A stretch of DNA of 34,602 bases from Gammaproteobacteria bacterium (GCA_011088265.1 JAALKB010000013.1:1-34602), one strand, 5' to 3'; counted from the first letter of the stretch, positions 16,641-25,382 are shown. Numbers and translations: made by a program. Notes: generated by a model from the sequence alone, not told the origin.

Positions 16641-18818
16641 ATGGATTTTGTTAATCTGTATCGTCGCGAGGTAAAAAGATCGAACAAACCCCTTTTTATG
16701 GATTTATTGCGAGGCGGTTTAATAACGATACTTCTGAGTAGTTGTGCATCAGTGCCCTCCACTCCGCCCACGGTAGAGACAATCGATCCAGCCGGGCAGG
16801 CTGGAACCGGGGCACCGGAAGAAACAGAAGAGGGGGTCATCACCCATACGCTGGAAAAAGACGACCCCATCACCTCAGCAGATGATCCGCAAACCCTGGT
16901 CGATCGCGCCCGTGAAGCCCCTCCAGAAGAAGCCGTTGGCCTTTTGACACTGGCCATATCCGGATTTATAGAATCCAAACAATACGAAACCGCCCAGATA
17001 GTGGCGTATCAGCTCTCGCTCTACCCCCTGACTTTCGCGGAAAGAATCTCGCTACAGTTACTCCATATTGAATTGACCCAAGCCAAGGGCCAGCACAATC
17101 GGGCAATGGTGACCCTCAATCAGCTGGATGTTCTGTTCATTCAAAACGCGGGGGACCCTGAACTCACACCCCTTCGTATCAAATATCTATCACTACTTGC
17201 CCGTTCCCACCGGGAATTGGGTCAGGTTCAAGAGGCCATTCAGACATTACTCTTTCGAGACACGCTATTGGAACCTGATGCACAAACGGGTAACCAGCAA
17301 AGAATCGTCTCTTTGTTGCTATCATTGGACGATTCCAGCCTTGAGATGCTGGCCCAAAATACCACCGAACTTCATTTACCGGGATGGATCGCATTAACCC
17401 AGCTGCTTAGCACATCAGATCAAGAGGAGCTGCCAGGCAAACTCCAACAATGGCGAGCCAGCTTTCCCGGGCATCCCATGAAATTTGCACTTCTGCGACA
17501 GTATTTAAACGTTGGACAACTAGAATCCTATCGTCAGATTGCGCTTCTGTTACCGCTAAACTCTCCATTCGGAGCAGCGGCTCGCGCTTTTTACGATGGG
17601 TTTATTGCTGCGAGGAATGAAACCCCAGAAATTGATCAACCTGAAATCCTACTTTATGACATTGGCGAAGAACCGGAATTGAGTACTTTCTACTACCAGG
17701 CGGCGATCAATGAAGGCGCTGACTTTGTCGTCGGTCCCCTGGGACGACAGGCTGTCAACTCATGGCTAGCCACAGAAATTGCCGTCGTTCCTACATTAGT
17801 GATCTCCAACATACCTGAAGACCATGCGAAGGTAGATCTGTTTGGTATCAGTTTATCTCCAGAACAGGAAGCAGCAAAAATTGCCGAAAAGGCCTATGCC
17901 GATGGACATCGACAAGCCCTGGTTTTCAGGGTCGATTCCCAATGGGGGCAAAGGGTTGCGGATGCGTTCGTTATGGCATGGGAGAAAAGAGGTGGAAAAA
18001 TTATCAGGAACAGCTCCTTCCCAACAGACATTTCTGATTACTCCAGAATCATTCAGAAGCTTCTAAGCCTGGATAAAAGTATCATCAGACAAAAACAATT
18101 GAGCGCCAGGCTGGGATTCAATCTTCATTTCACGCCCAGTCGAGACGATGTGGATTTTCTTTTCCTCGCAGCAAATGCAAAACAGGCAAGACTGGTCATC
18201 CCTCAGCTACGTTTTTTTCAGGCACACAATCTGCCGATGTATGCCACATCCTATATTTATAGCGGTGAACCTAATGCATCGGTGGACGCGGATCTGGATG
18301 GGGTTACGTTGGGTGAAATGCCGTGGATGTTACAGGGAGTGGAACAACATAGAGCCGACATTGCCCGAAGAGAATCAGAAAAACAAGCCGCGATATTGGA
18401 GGAAAATACCGCAACAGAAGAAACAAACACAGTGGAAGATGATGGACCCTTTGTCGCCACTGACGGAACACCCCTTGATGATAACTCCGTAGCCATTGAC
18501 GACCCAGTCGATGGAGGCATTCCTGAAACCGTTGATGCACAAAATGTCCATCAGCTGGTGACGTTAGAGGAAACTGGCGAAACGGCTCAGGCCTCTTCCG
18601 CCCATGCTTATTCGGCACTGGACCGGCTATACGCTTTGGGCTTCGAAAGTTATAAAGTAATTCCAAAACTGCGTTTGATGAAGGAAAATGAATGGATTCG
18701 CCACCGGGGTCGCACTATGAAAATCAGCGTGGACCAACATGGAAATGTTGAACAGCACCCAATCTGGGTAACGTTCAACCAGGGCCTACTTGAACCGGTT
18801 CAGATCACTGAAAATTAG
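16641..18818 (+). CDS. lpoA: Penicillin-binding protein activator LpoA
   Basis: This is an outer-membrane lipoprotein that reaches through the periplasm to activate PBP1a. Basic residues, a hydrophobic run and the lipobox LLSSC are visible early, with the lipidated Cys about 35 residues after the chosen ATG. An N-terminal TPR-like helical region (about residues 75-280) is followed by a periplasmic-binding-protein-like domain beginning IALLLPLNSPFGAAARAFYDGF. Other in-frame starts are 16599 and 16698. I took 16641, which has an AGGAA upstream. An acidic, Thr/Asp-rich stretch of about 80 residues (roughly 575-655) interrupts the C-terminal domain and makes the protein longer than E. coli LpoA (678). 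It is divergent from rsmI and followed by yraN. Confidence 0.9.
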   Translation: MDFVNLYRREVKRSNKPLFMDLLRGGLITILLSSCASVPSTPPTVETIDPAGQAGTGAPEETEEGVITHTLEKDDPITSADDPQTLVDRAREAPPEEAVGLLTLAISGFIESKQYETAQIVAYQLSLYPLTFAERISLQLLHIELTQAKGQHNRAMVTLNQLDVLFIQNAGDPELTPLRIKYLSLLARSHRELGQVQEAIQTLLFRDTLLEPDAQTGNQQRIVSLLLSLDDSSLEMLAQNTTELHLPGWIALTQLLSTSDQEELPGKLQQWRASFPGHPMKFALLRQYLNVGQLESYRQIALLLPLNSPFGAAARAFYDGFIAARNETPEIDQPEILLYDIGEEPELSTFYYQAAINEGADFVVGPLGRQAVNSWLATEIAVVPTLVISNIPEDHAKVDLFGISLSPEQEAAKIAEKAYADGHRQALVFRVDSQWGQRVADAFVMAWEKRGGKIIRNSSFPTDISDYSRIIQKLLSLDKSIIRQKQLSARLGFNLHFTPSRDDVDFLFLAANAKQARLVIPQLRFFQAHNLPMYATSYIYSGEPNASVDADLDGVTLGEMPWMLQGVEQHRADIARRESEKQAAILEENTATEETNTVEDDGPFVATDGTPLDDNSVAIDDPVDGGIPETVDAQNVHQLVTLEETGETAQASSAHAYSALDRLYALGFESYKVIPKLRLMKENEWIRHRGRTMKISVDQHGNVEQHPIWVTFNQGLLEPVQITEN

Positions 18819-18887
18819 GAACCAGACAATATTTCAATAGTCGGTTCAAAGCCCAGCCCAGGAGAATGTTAAAAGAGAACAACAAGG

Positions 18888-19268
18888 ATGACTAACGGAC
18901 CAATGATGCTTGAGCCAAAACACCTTAGAAAGGGAAAAACCGCGGAGAGTCAAGCCCTGACATTTCTAGAGTCAAAGGGCTTATCTTTAATTGAACGGAA
19001 TTTTCGTTGTCGATGCGGTGAGATTGATCTGATCATGCTCCATGATCAGGATCTGGTTTTTGTTGAAGTTCGATATCGACGCAAGGATTCTTTTGGTGGG
19101 GCGGTTGAAAGTATCGATTCACGAAAGCAGAGGAAAATCCGAATGGCGGCAGAGGCCTATTTGCAACAAAATGAAACTTTGATGTTTAAGGGTTGTCGAT
19201 TCGATGTACTGGCTATTGATGGTGAAGAGGAACGCTCCAGTATACAGTGGATTAGCGACGCATTTTGA
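18888..19268 (+). CDS. yraN: YraN/UPF0102 family nuclease-like protein
   Basis: This is a 126-residue protein of the UPF0102 family, which has a PD-(D/E)XK nuclease fold of uncertain biological role, linked to DNA uptake or repair. Visible are the N-terminal KGKTAESQALTFL helix, NFRCRCGEIDLIM with the catalytic-type E and D, and LVFVEVRYRR, where VEVR replaces the usual ExK as is normal in this family. It closes with CRFDVLAID. It follows lpoA by about 70 bases in the same direction. The start at 18888 has AAGG just before it. A second ATG at 18903 is possible. Confidence 0.93.
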   Translation: MTNGPMMLEPKHLRKGKTAESQALTFLESKGLSLIERNFRCRCGEIDLIMLHDQDLVFVEVRYRRKDSFGGAVESIDSRKQRKIRMAAEAYLQQNETLMFKGCRFDVLAIDGEEERSSIQWISDAF

Positions 19269-19292
19269 CCCCTCTTTTAACGCTGCTATAAT
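19265..19292 (+). promoter_or_regulatory. Sigma-70-like promoter ahead of dolP
   Basis: TTGACC (19265-19270) and a perfect TATAAT (19287-19292) are spaced by 16 bases. The -35 overlaps the yraN stop. Transcription would start near 19300 and leave about 265 bases of leader before dolP. Confidence 0.6.
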
Positions 19293-19299
19293 CGCCTGA

Positions 19300-19566
19300 T
19301 CGAAAAGGTCGCTGGATAGCGTCAGACTTAAAACCGGTCAGAGATACTGATTTTAAGATAGTTTTGATTTCGATTTAGATCAAGTGGTATGGTAATTATT
19401 GTTATCGAGAACGACTGAAGATCCATTCTCGGGCTTTGTCAAACCTGGAGTAGCTCCAGATAACGCTATTGACTACACCATTTGAGACCGGGGCCTTTTG
19501 AAACTGAGGCCATTTGACACCAGGGGCCTGATTCTTTCAGATCCCGCTGTCAGGAAGTAACTTAAG
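19300..19566 (+). other. Long leader or intergenic RNA between yraN and dolP
   Basis: No open frame is recognisable. It contains a perfect small hairpin CTGGAG-TAG-CTCCAG (19445-19459) and two near-copies of a GGGGCCT-containing phrase near 19493 and 19522. The SIS gene diaA, which lies here in E. coli, is absent and no remnant of it is visible. The stretch could be a structured 5' leader of dolP or a small RNA. Sequence alone does not decide. Confidence 0.35.
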
Positions 19567-20166
19567 ATGCCAAGATCAAAAAAGCAAATAAGACTTACCC
19601 TTCTCTCCCTGCTTCTCGCTGGCTGCGGAATGTTATCCGCCTGTGTTCCTTTAGTCATTGGCACTGCAACAATCACCGCCATCGATCTCGTTCAGGATCG
19701 ACGAACCATGGGCAGAAACATTGACGATAATGCCCTGGAACTAAAACTACGAACAGATTTTCGATCTGACTCGATGCTCGGAAAATCGGCTCATCTTAGT
19801 GTGACCGTGATTAATGGACTGGTTTTGCTTACCGGTGAAATTCAACAGGAACCCCAAAGGGAACGGGCAGTCGGTTTGGCTAATTATTATTCTGAAACCA
19901 GAAAAGTCGTGGATGAAATTGAGCTTACCAACGCTACGGATCTTAGAAGTCGCACAAATGACTCATGGATCACTAGCAAAGTTAAGACAAAACTATTAAG
20001 AGCTCCCGGTATCCCTTCTTCAAATATCAAAGTCGTCACAGAAAAAGGGCGGGTCTATCTGTTGGGATTGGTTACCCGAGCGGAAGCGGAGCGATCAGTG
20101 AGTATTGCTAAAACGGTGCGAGGTGTAAGCCATATTTATAAAGTCTTTGAGTACATTGAGCCGTGA
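19567..20166 (+). CDS. dolP: BON-domain outer-membrane lipoprotein DolP (YraP)
   Basis: This is a 199-residue lipoprotein with a basic start, a hydrophobic run and the lipobox LLAGC (lipidated Cys about residue 20). Two BON domains follow: about residues 50-115 (LELKLRTDF, VTVINGLVLLTGEI) and 125-195 (SWITSKVKTKLL, IKVVTEKGRVYLLGLVTRAEAE). The NDSWITSKVK and GLVTRAEAE segments match E. coli DolP closely. DolP binds anionic phospholipid and supports outer-membrane integrity and BAM function. It overlaps the next gene by four bases (GTGA). Confidence 0.93.
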   Translation: MPRSKKQIRLTLLSLLLAGCGMLSACVPLVIGTATITAIDLVQDRRTMGRNIDDNALELKLRTDFRSDSMLGKSAHLSVTVINGLVLLTGEIQQEPQRERAVGLANYYSETRKVVDEIELTNATDLRSRTNDSWITSKVKTKLLRAPGIPSSNIKVVTEKGRVYLLGLVTRAEAERSVSIAKTVRGVSHIYKVFEYIEP

Positions 20167-20645
20167 GTGTTTTCACCGGTGAGTCGGATGCATCAATCAT
20201 TCAATGGGCCGCTTCCTTGCCCCGTCCGTTGGTCTTCACCAACGGGTGTTTTGATATTCTTCACCTTGGTCACGTAAGTTATCTTCAAACCGCCGCTGAG
20301 CTTGGTGCGGGATTGGTGGTTGGGGTGAACACCGATCAATCCGTTCGTTGGCTTGAAAAAGGCAATGACAGACCTATTAATCCGCTTATCGATCGTATGG
20401 GAGTACTGGCCGCCCTGGGATGTGTGAATGGTGTCATCAGTTTCGACCAACCGACTCCTTTGAATCTGATTAATTTGATCAGGCCCGACCATTTGGTTAA
20501 AGGCGGTGATTGGGCGCTGGAAGATATTGTTGGTGGCAGGGAGGTCAAAAGCTGGGGCGGTAATGTTCATTCCATCGAGTTTGAACATCAGCGTTCCACC
20601 ACTGATCTATTGAATCGTATTCGGTCCCTCGGTTCCATTTCTTGA
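20163..20645 (+). CDS. rfaE2: Heptose-1-phosphate adenylyltransferase (RfaE2/HldE C-domain type)
   Basis: This is a 160-residue nucleotidyltransferase making ADP-D-glycero-D-manno-heptose from the 1-phosphate, for LPS core synthesis. Motifs are the FTNGCFDILHLGHVSYL core with the HxGH box, GVNTDQSVRWL, RPI, and the LVKGGDW segment followed by IVGG. It is a stand-alone domain rather than the fused HldE of E. coli. The start is a GTG overlapping the dolP stop, so translation is coupled. Placement after dolP is unusual for gammaproteobacteria with HldE. Confidence 0.9.
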   Translation: MSVFTGESDASIIQWAASLPRPLVFTNGCFDILHLGHVSYLQTAAELGAGLVVGVNTDQSVRWLEKGNDRPINPLIDRMGVLAALGCVNGVISFDQPTPLNLINLIRPDHLVKGGDWALEDIVGGREVKSWGGNVHSIEFEHQRSTTDLLNRIRSLGSIS

Positions 20646-20783
20646 TTTCTCCTCTTGATTTCTATCGCTTGGTTCGATCTCCTGATTCAAAATTGCCAGT
20701 GGCGCCCCGGGAACCTCGACGGACTCCTGACAAACTCCTGTTTTAAAAACCCCAAAGACCCAGAATATTCTGAAAGTTTTTAG

Positions 20784-21224
20784 CTACCACTCCCCGGTGT
20801 TTTCCATGGACACCCAGGGCTCCTGAGGAGCTAGTGGCTTTCCTGTCTGCAGCAACTCGATGGAGATGTTATCCGGAGATCGAATAAAGGCCATATACCC
20901 GTCCCGTGGAGGCCGATTAATGATTATTCCGGCGTTTTTCAACTTTTCACATGTTTCGTAAATGTTCTCCACGCTATAAGCAAGGTGGCCAAAGTTCCTT
21001 CCACCATCGTATTCTTCTGAATCCCAGTTATGGGTTAGCTCCAGTAAGGGAGCATCTTCGATGTTCGCTCTATCCACATCATCCGGTGCGGCGAGATATG
21101 CCAGGGTGAAACGACCCTTTTCATAGTCGTTTCTTTTGACTTCCACCAATCCCAGTAAATCGCGGTAGAACCGCATCGAATCGTCAAGATCGGCGACCCG
21201 CACCATGGTATGTAGATATTTCAT
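20784..21224 (-). CDS. gloA: Lactoylglutathione lyase-like VOC protein
   Basis: This is a glyoxalase I-type enzyme of 146 residues, expected to turn the hemithioacetal of methylglyoxal and glutathione into S-lactoylglutathione. Metal ligand positions fit: His in YLHTMVRV, Glu in LLELTHNW, His in NFGHLAYSV and Glu in ISIELLQ. The C-terminus extends a little past the usual end. GGTGA precedes the ATG at good spacing. It is the last gene of a minus-strand row with slyX, the M19-like gene and the aldehyde dehydrogenase. Confidence 0.92.
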   Translation of the reverse strand: MKYLHTMVRVADLDDSMRFYRDLLGLVEVKRNDYEKGRFTLAYLAAPDDVDRANIEDAPLLELTHNWDSEEYDGGRNFGHLAYSVENIYETCEKLKNAGIIINRPPRDGYMAFIRSPDNISIELLQTGKPLAPQEPWVSMENTGEW

Positions 21225-21290
21225 AATTCACCAATATTCGTACAATGTTTATATTTGTCCGACGAGACAGTTTGCTCACCTTCGGTTTTT

Positions 21291-21548
21291 TCAATAATGC
21301 GGAGGTCGATGCTCTTGTATTTGCACCCCTTCATCAGTGACTGTATCGGATCCCGCTTCACCTAACTGGGAAAGTTTCATCTCCAGTATTTTGATACTCT
21401 TATTCAGGTTTTCGATCAGACCCGATTGGTGAAACAGTTGCTGGCTCAATGCTTCGATGGACTGTTCCTGCTCCATCATTCGCATTTGCAAATCAATGGT
21501 TGTTTTTTCGTCGACTCTTTCCCCATCCACTGTGCTTTCATCTGACAT
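21291..21548 (-). CDS. slyX: SlyX family coiled-coil protein
   Basis: This is an 85-residue protein with a central heptad coiled coil (MMEQEQSIEALSQQLFHQSGLIENLNKSIKILEMKL) and the signature C-terminus PPHY. Its biochemical role is unknown, and E. coli slyX sits beside the FKBP gene slyD. Here it lies between the M19-like gene and gloA, which is not its usual neighbourhood. The gap to the M19-like gene is 24 bases. Confidence 0.93.
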   Translation of the reverse strand: MSDESTVDGERVDEKTTIDLQMRMMEQEQSIEALSQQLFHQSGLIENLNKSIKILEMKLSQLGEAGSDTVTDEGVQIQEHRPPHY

Positions 21549-21572
21549 TTATGTTATCTCAAATGAAGCATG

Positions 21573-22547
21573 TCACGTTGGTGAAAAGGATGACTCAAAG
21601 AACCTCAACCAATTCTTACCCATCACTTTTTCCACATCCTCATCACTAAAACCATGGTCGATTAACCCTTTTGCAATACGAGCATAATGAGTTGAGTCTG
21701 AGAACCAATCCGGCTGTTTGGGCCAGCCAGCATTAGAAGATGACCCTTCTCCATAGTCCGTTGTTTTACTCCAACGACCATTTCTCATCCATTCAACCAC
21801 TGAATTCTCCTGATCCTGACAAAGATCGGAACCAATACCAATGTGATCCACGCCCATCATCTCTGCCGTATCCGCCACCATTTCACAGAATTCTGCCAGC
21901 GTACAGTCCGGTCCATTTTTTAGATGAAAGGGGTACAAACTAAAGCCAAGCATGCCGCCGGTTTCCCCTAGCGCCTTGATGACCGCATCAGACTTGTTTC
22001 TCAGAGCAGGCTCAAAGAAAACCGGATTTGCATGGGTGATAGCAATGGGCCGTTCTGATAACTCAATCGCTTCCAGGGTAGAAATCTCTGCACTATGAGA
22101 CATATCGATTACCATACCGACCCGATTCATTTCGCGAATAATCTGTTTTCCAAATCGGGTAATGCCTGGATCATTCGCTTCATAGCATCCCGTGGCTAAC
22201 AAACTTTGGTTGTTATAGCTAAGTTGCATGAATCGCACTCCCAGGGTGTGGAAAATTTCTACCAGTGAGTAGTCGTCTTCGATAGGAGAGCAGTTTTGAA
22301 AGCCGAAAACCACACCGGTTTTTCCTTCCTGCTTTGCTTTTAGCAACTCTGACGCGCTTCCTACCTGACAAATCAGATCGTTGTGCTGTTCGAACATCAG
22401 ATTCCACTTACCAATATTCCTAAGTGTTTCCAAACAGGTTTCATGGTAGGCAATAGTGACATGGACACAATCCAGGCCACCTTCTCGCATTTGCTGAAAA
22501 ATGGAGCGACTCCAATTCGAATACTGCAAGCCGTCAATCGTTAGCAT
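21573..22547 (-). CDS. Peptidase M19 (membrane dipeptidase)-like protein with altered metal site
   Basis: This is a 324-residue protein of the renal dipeptidase (M19) TIM-barrel family. The second metal site is present: His in VIDMSHSAE and His in AITHANP, plus an Asp in IGIGSDLCQD. The first site is not: the usual N-terminal HxD is replaced by DGLQYSNWS, and the bridging Glu of the EG motif is replaced in GFQNCSPIEDD. It belongs to a subfamily I recall from marine alphaproteobacteria with these same substitutions, so they are not random decay. There is no signal peptide. It follows the aldehyde dehydrogenase by 42 bases and is likely co-transcribed. The substrate is unknown; a dipeptide or a cyclic imide or amide is possible. 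Confidence 0.85.
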   Translation of the reverse strand: MLTIDGLQYSNWSRSIFQQMREGGLDCVHVTIAYHETCLETLRNIGKWNLMFEQHNDLICQVGSASELLKAKQEGKTGVVFGFQNCSPIEDDYSLVEIFHTLGVRFMQLSYNNQSLLATGCYEANDPGITRFGKQIIREMNRVGMVIDMSHSAEISTLEAIELSERPIAITHANPVFFEPALRNKSDAVIKALGETGGMLGFSLYPFHLKNGPDCTLAEFCEMVADTAEMMGVDHIGIGSDLCQDQENSVVEWMRNGRWSKTTDYGEGSSSNAGWPKQPDWFSDSTHYARIAKGLIDHGFSDEDVEKVMGKNWLRFFESSFSPT

Positions 22548-22589
22548 CGTTTTATTCTATTTTTTAGTTTAGCCTTTTTGTAGCCGGAT

Positions 22590-24029
22590 CTATTCGCTTT
22601 TCAGATAGGTGGTTTTCACATGGGTATAGAACTCTGCCGCATAGGTACCCTGTTCCCGAGAACCAAAACTGGAGCTTTTACGTCCACCAAAAGGGACGTG
22701 GTAGTCTGTTCCAGAAGTTGGTAAATTCACCATTACACAACCGGTTTTTGCATGTTTTTTGAAGTGATTCGCTTTTGCCAGGGATTCGGTAATAACACTG
22801 GAAGTCAAACCGAACTGGGTATCATTCGCCACTGCTAGCGCTTCATCATAGTCTGCTACCTTAATCACACAGGTCATCGGGCCAAACACTTCATCTTTAT
22901 TAATACGCATATCATTACTGGTATTAATAAATAAAGCGGGCTGCATATAATGCCCCGGTGTTTCCAGCTCCAGCAACTCCCCACCACAGACCCGTTCCGC
23001 GCCTTCTTCCGCTGCGATTTTCATGTAACGCTGGTTTTGCTCCAATTGCCCACCATCTACCGCCGGGCCGATATTCGTCTTTTCATCCAGTGCGTGGCCC
23101 ACCACGAGGTTGTGCATAGCAGCTTGCATCGCGTCAACAAACTGATCATGGATTTTCTCGGCAACGATGATTCGGGATGACGCGGTACATTTTTGACCCG
23201 TACTTCCGAATGCTCCATTTATCGCACAGGCTACTGCGGTTTCCATGTCTCCATCCTCCAGGATCACCAATGGATTTTTGCTACCCATTTCCATTTGAAC
23301 TTTGGTCAGGTTAGCCGCTGCTGCACTGGCAATGCGTTTTCCTGTTGCTACCGAGCCGGTAAAAGTGATCGCATCGACATCCGCCGAACCGATTATTGCT
23401 TCTCCCACCTTGCTACCTGCACCCAGAACCATATTAACCAGCCCTGGTGGCAAATCCTGTTCAGCAATAATTTCCATCAGCGCGACGGCGCTGGCAGGAG
23501 TGAGACTCGCAGGCTTCCAGACAATACCATTGCCATAGGCAAGGGCGGGAGCAATTTTCCAACTGGGCAGGGCCGTGGGGAAATTCCAGGGAGTCACCAT
23601 ACCGACCACCCCCACAGGCTCTCTCGTTACCTGCACTTCAACTCCAGGTCTGACAGAATCACAGATTTCCCCCATTTGGCGTAATACTTCGGCGGCATAA
23701 TAGGTAAAAAACTGCCCGGCACGATAGACCTCACCTTTCCCTTCTGGCCGGGTCTTGCCCTCTTCACGGCATAATAATTCACCAAGCTCTGCTGACCTGG
23801 ACATAAGCGCATTACCGATGGACATCAAAACATTGTATCTTTGTTCCAGGCCAGTGGTCGCCCATTCTTTCTGGGCCCGTTTAGCCCCAGCGATGGCCTC
23901 CTCCACCTGGACTACGCTCGCCTGGGCGTATTCGCCGATGGTATCCCGGGTATCTGAAGGGTTGATATTCGCGATTGTTGAATCACCACCAACCCAATGC
24001 CCATCAATATAGTTGTTTGTCTGTATCAT
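22590..24029 (-). CDS. Aldehyde dehydrogenase, ketoglutarate-semialdehyde type
   Basis: This is a 479-residue NAD(P)-dependent aldehyde dehydrogenase. The cofactor segment is VGMVTPWNFPTALPSWKIAPAL with KPAS, followed by FTGS. The catalytic Glu is in QMEMGSKNP, and the catalytic Cys is in GQKCTASS. The C-terminal part (YHVPFGGRKSSSFGSREQG, AAEFYTHVKTTY) resembles 2-oxoglutarate-semialdehyde (2,5-dioxovalerate) dehydrogenases that finish hydroxyproline and sugar-acid breakdown, but substrate assignment by resemblance is weak. It heads a minus-strand row with the M19-like gene, divergent from the Ldh-family gene across 351 bases that hold two dyads. The Shine-Dalgarno is weak. Confidence 0.9.
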   Translation of the reverse strand: MIQTNNYIDGHWVGGDSTIANINPSDTRDTIGEYAQASVVQVEEAIAGAKRAQKEWATTGLEQRYNVLMSIGNALMSRSAELGELLCREEGKTRPEGKGEVYRAGQFFTYYAAEVLRQMGEICDSVRPGVEVQVTREPVGVVGMVTPWNFPTALPSWKIAPALAYGNGIVWKPASLTPASAVALMEIIAEQDLPPGLVNMVLGAGSKVGEAIIGSADVDAITFTGSVATGKRIASAAAANLTKVQMEMGSKNPLVILEDGDMETAVACAINGAFGSTGQKCTASSRIIVAEKIHDQFVDAMQAAMHNLVVGHALDEKTNIGPAVDGGQLEQNQRYMKIAAEEGAERVCGGELLELETPGHYMQPALFINTSNDMRINKDEVFGPMTCVIKVADYDEALAVANDTQFGLTSSVITESLAKANHFKKHAKTGCVMVNLPTSGTDYHVPFGGRKSSSFGSREQGTYAAEFYTHVKTTYLKSE

Positions 24030-24380
24030 AAAATCACGTTATTATTTTAATTAGGGAGCCGCTGCTTTTGCCAGGCGATAAATAGATCCGAAACCAATTA
24101 TAGAGTCTATAAAGTCAAGACATCGCTAGCTGTTTTTTCGATAGAAAACTACTCGGGGTTGTTAACATTTGCCACGCATAACAAACACCAACAACCCCAA
24201 CCTGAGTTAAGTCGATCTTAACTTAAATGCAGTAACAGTATACACTTGGTTTTGCCTTTCCGGAATCCATTATTCCTGTTTCGCCTGTGTCGTTTTCGCT
24301 ACCTCCACCCACCATGGCACCAAGGGTTTAATTTCAGCGATACCTCCAAACCACCTCCACAATCCAGGAGATAAAAAGCA
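24030..24380. promoter_or_regulatory. Divergent control region between aldehyde dehydrogenase and Ldh genes
   Basis: No gene is present. Two clear dyads stand out. TTATAGAGTCTATAA (24098-24112) is a perfect 7-1-7 palindrome, and its minus-strand reading contains TATAAT about 70 bases before the aldehyde dehydrogenase start. AGTTAAG-N5-CTTAACT (24205-24223) is a 7-bp-arm inverted repeat containing a T-N11-A core of the kind LysR-type regulators use. Both are candidate operators for the two divergent units. Confidence 0.55.
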
Positions 24381-25382
24381 ATGAGTGACGTAAACCTGTC
24401 CTTAACTGAGGCACACGAACTTGCGGTCCGCGTACTAACGCAGAATGGCTGCGATAATCAGAACGCAGTTGCTGTATCAGATACCATGATCGCCGCAGAG
24501 CGGGATCTTTGTCATTCTCATGGGTTGTTTCGGCTACCGGGCTATGTCGCCTCTTTACGGAGCGGAAAAGTCAATGGCAACGCGAAACCGAAAGTGGAAA
24601 AGCTGGCTCCATCGGTTCTTCGCACCGATGGTAACAATGGATATGCGCCATTAGCGCTAAAAGCGGCAAGAGATCCGCTCGCAGAATGTGCAATGGAAAC
24701 CGGTATCGCCGCAATGTCTCTCATTAACATCCATCATTTTTCTGCCTTATGGGTAGAAATAGAATCCCTTACCGAAAAGGGACTGTGTGCCATGGCGTTT
24801 ACCGCCTATACCCCCTCCGTTGCACCAGCGGGGGGAACCAGGCCTTTTTACGGCACGAACCCAATGGCGTTCGGCTGGCCGAGAACCAATAAGCCCCCCA
24901 TGATTTTTGACCAAGCCACCGCTACCCAGGCTCGGGGAGAAGTAATGATAGCAGCCCGGGACGGTCACGTTCTGCCTGCTGGCGTGGGCATCGATGCTAA
25001 AGGAAACCCTAGTACCAATCCAAACGAGGTATTGGAAGGCTGCCTTCTACCATTTGGCGGATACAAGGGAGCATCCATTGCATTGATGATTGAGCTGTTG
25101 GTTGGGCCACTCATCGGTGAACGGTGTAGCTACGAAGCCGAATCGGCTGATAACCATGACGGTGGACCACCCAGGGGAGGAGAGATTCTCATCGCGATGA
25201 ACCCCCAACGATTTGGTACCCAGGATCCTTATGCCCACGCGGAGCGCCTTTTTACCGCACTGCTGGAGATGGATGGAACCCGGCTTCCTGGGGATCGCAG
25301 GGTACAAAATAGAGCAAAAAGCGCCCAAAACGGCATTTTTGTACCCCAAAGCCTACATGACAAAATCCAATCATTTTTATGA
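24381..25382 (+). CDS. Ldh/malate dehydrogenase family oxidoreductase
   Basis: This is a 333-residue NAD(P)H-dependent enzyme of the Ldh family (ketoacid or cyclic imine reductases such as delta1-piperideine/pyrroline-2-carboxylate reductase). Visible are LCHSHGLFRLPGYV, the catalytic-type histidine in INIHHFSALW, GGTRPFYGTNPMAFGWP, DQATATQARGEV, and LPFGGYKGASIALMIELL near the C-terminus, followed by DGGPPRGGE and RLPGDRR. It looks complete. Family members do not share one substrate. Beside an aldehyde dehydrogenase of the type above, a role in proline, hydroxyproline or lysine/arginine-derived imine metabolism is reasonable but unproven. AGGAG precedes the ATG. Two permease genes follow. 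Confidence 0.88.
   Translation: MSDVNLSLTEAHELAVRVLTQNGCDNQNAVAVSDTMIAAERDLCHSHGLFRLPGYVASLRSGKVNGNAKPKVEKLAPSVLRTDGNNGYAPLALKAARDPLAECAMETGIAAMSLINIHHFSALWVEIESLTEKGLCAMAFTAYTPSVAPAGGTRPFYGTNPMAFGWPRTNKPPMIFDQATATQARGEVMIAARDGHVLPAGVGIDAKGNPSTNPNEVLEGCLLPFGGYKGASIALMIELLVGPLIGERCSYEAESADNHDGGPPRGGEILIAMNPQRFGTQDPYAHAERLFTALLEMDGTRLPGDRRVQNRAKSAQNGIFVPQSLHDKIQSFL

Noticed and set aside
20762-20773. CAGAATATTCTG palindrome between rfaE2 and gloA
   Set aside because: It has no loop and no downstream T-run on the plus strand after a stable stem, so I do not call it a terminator.
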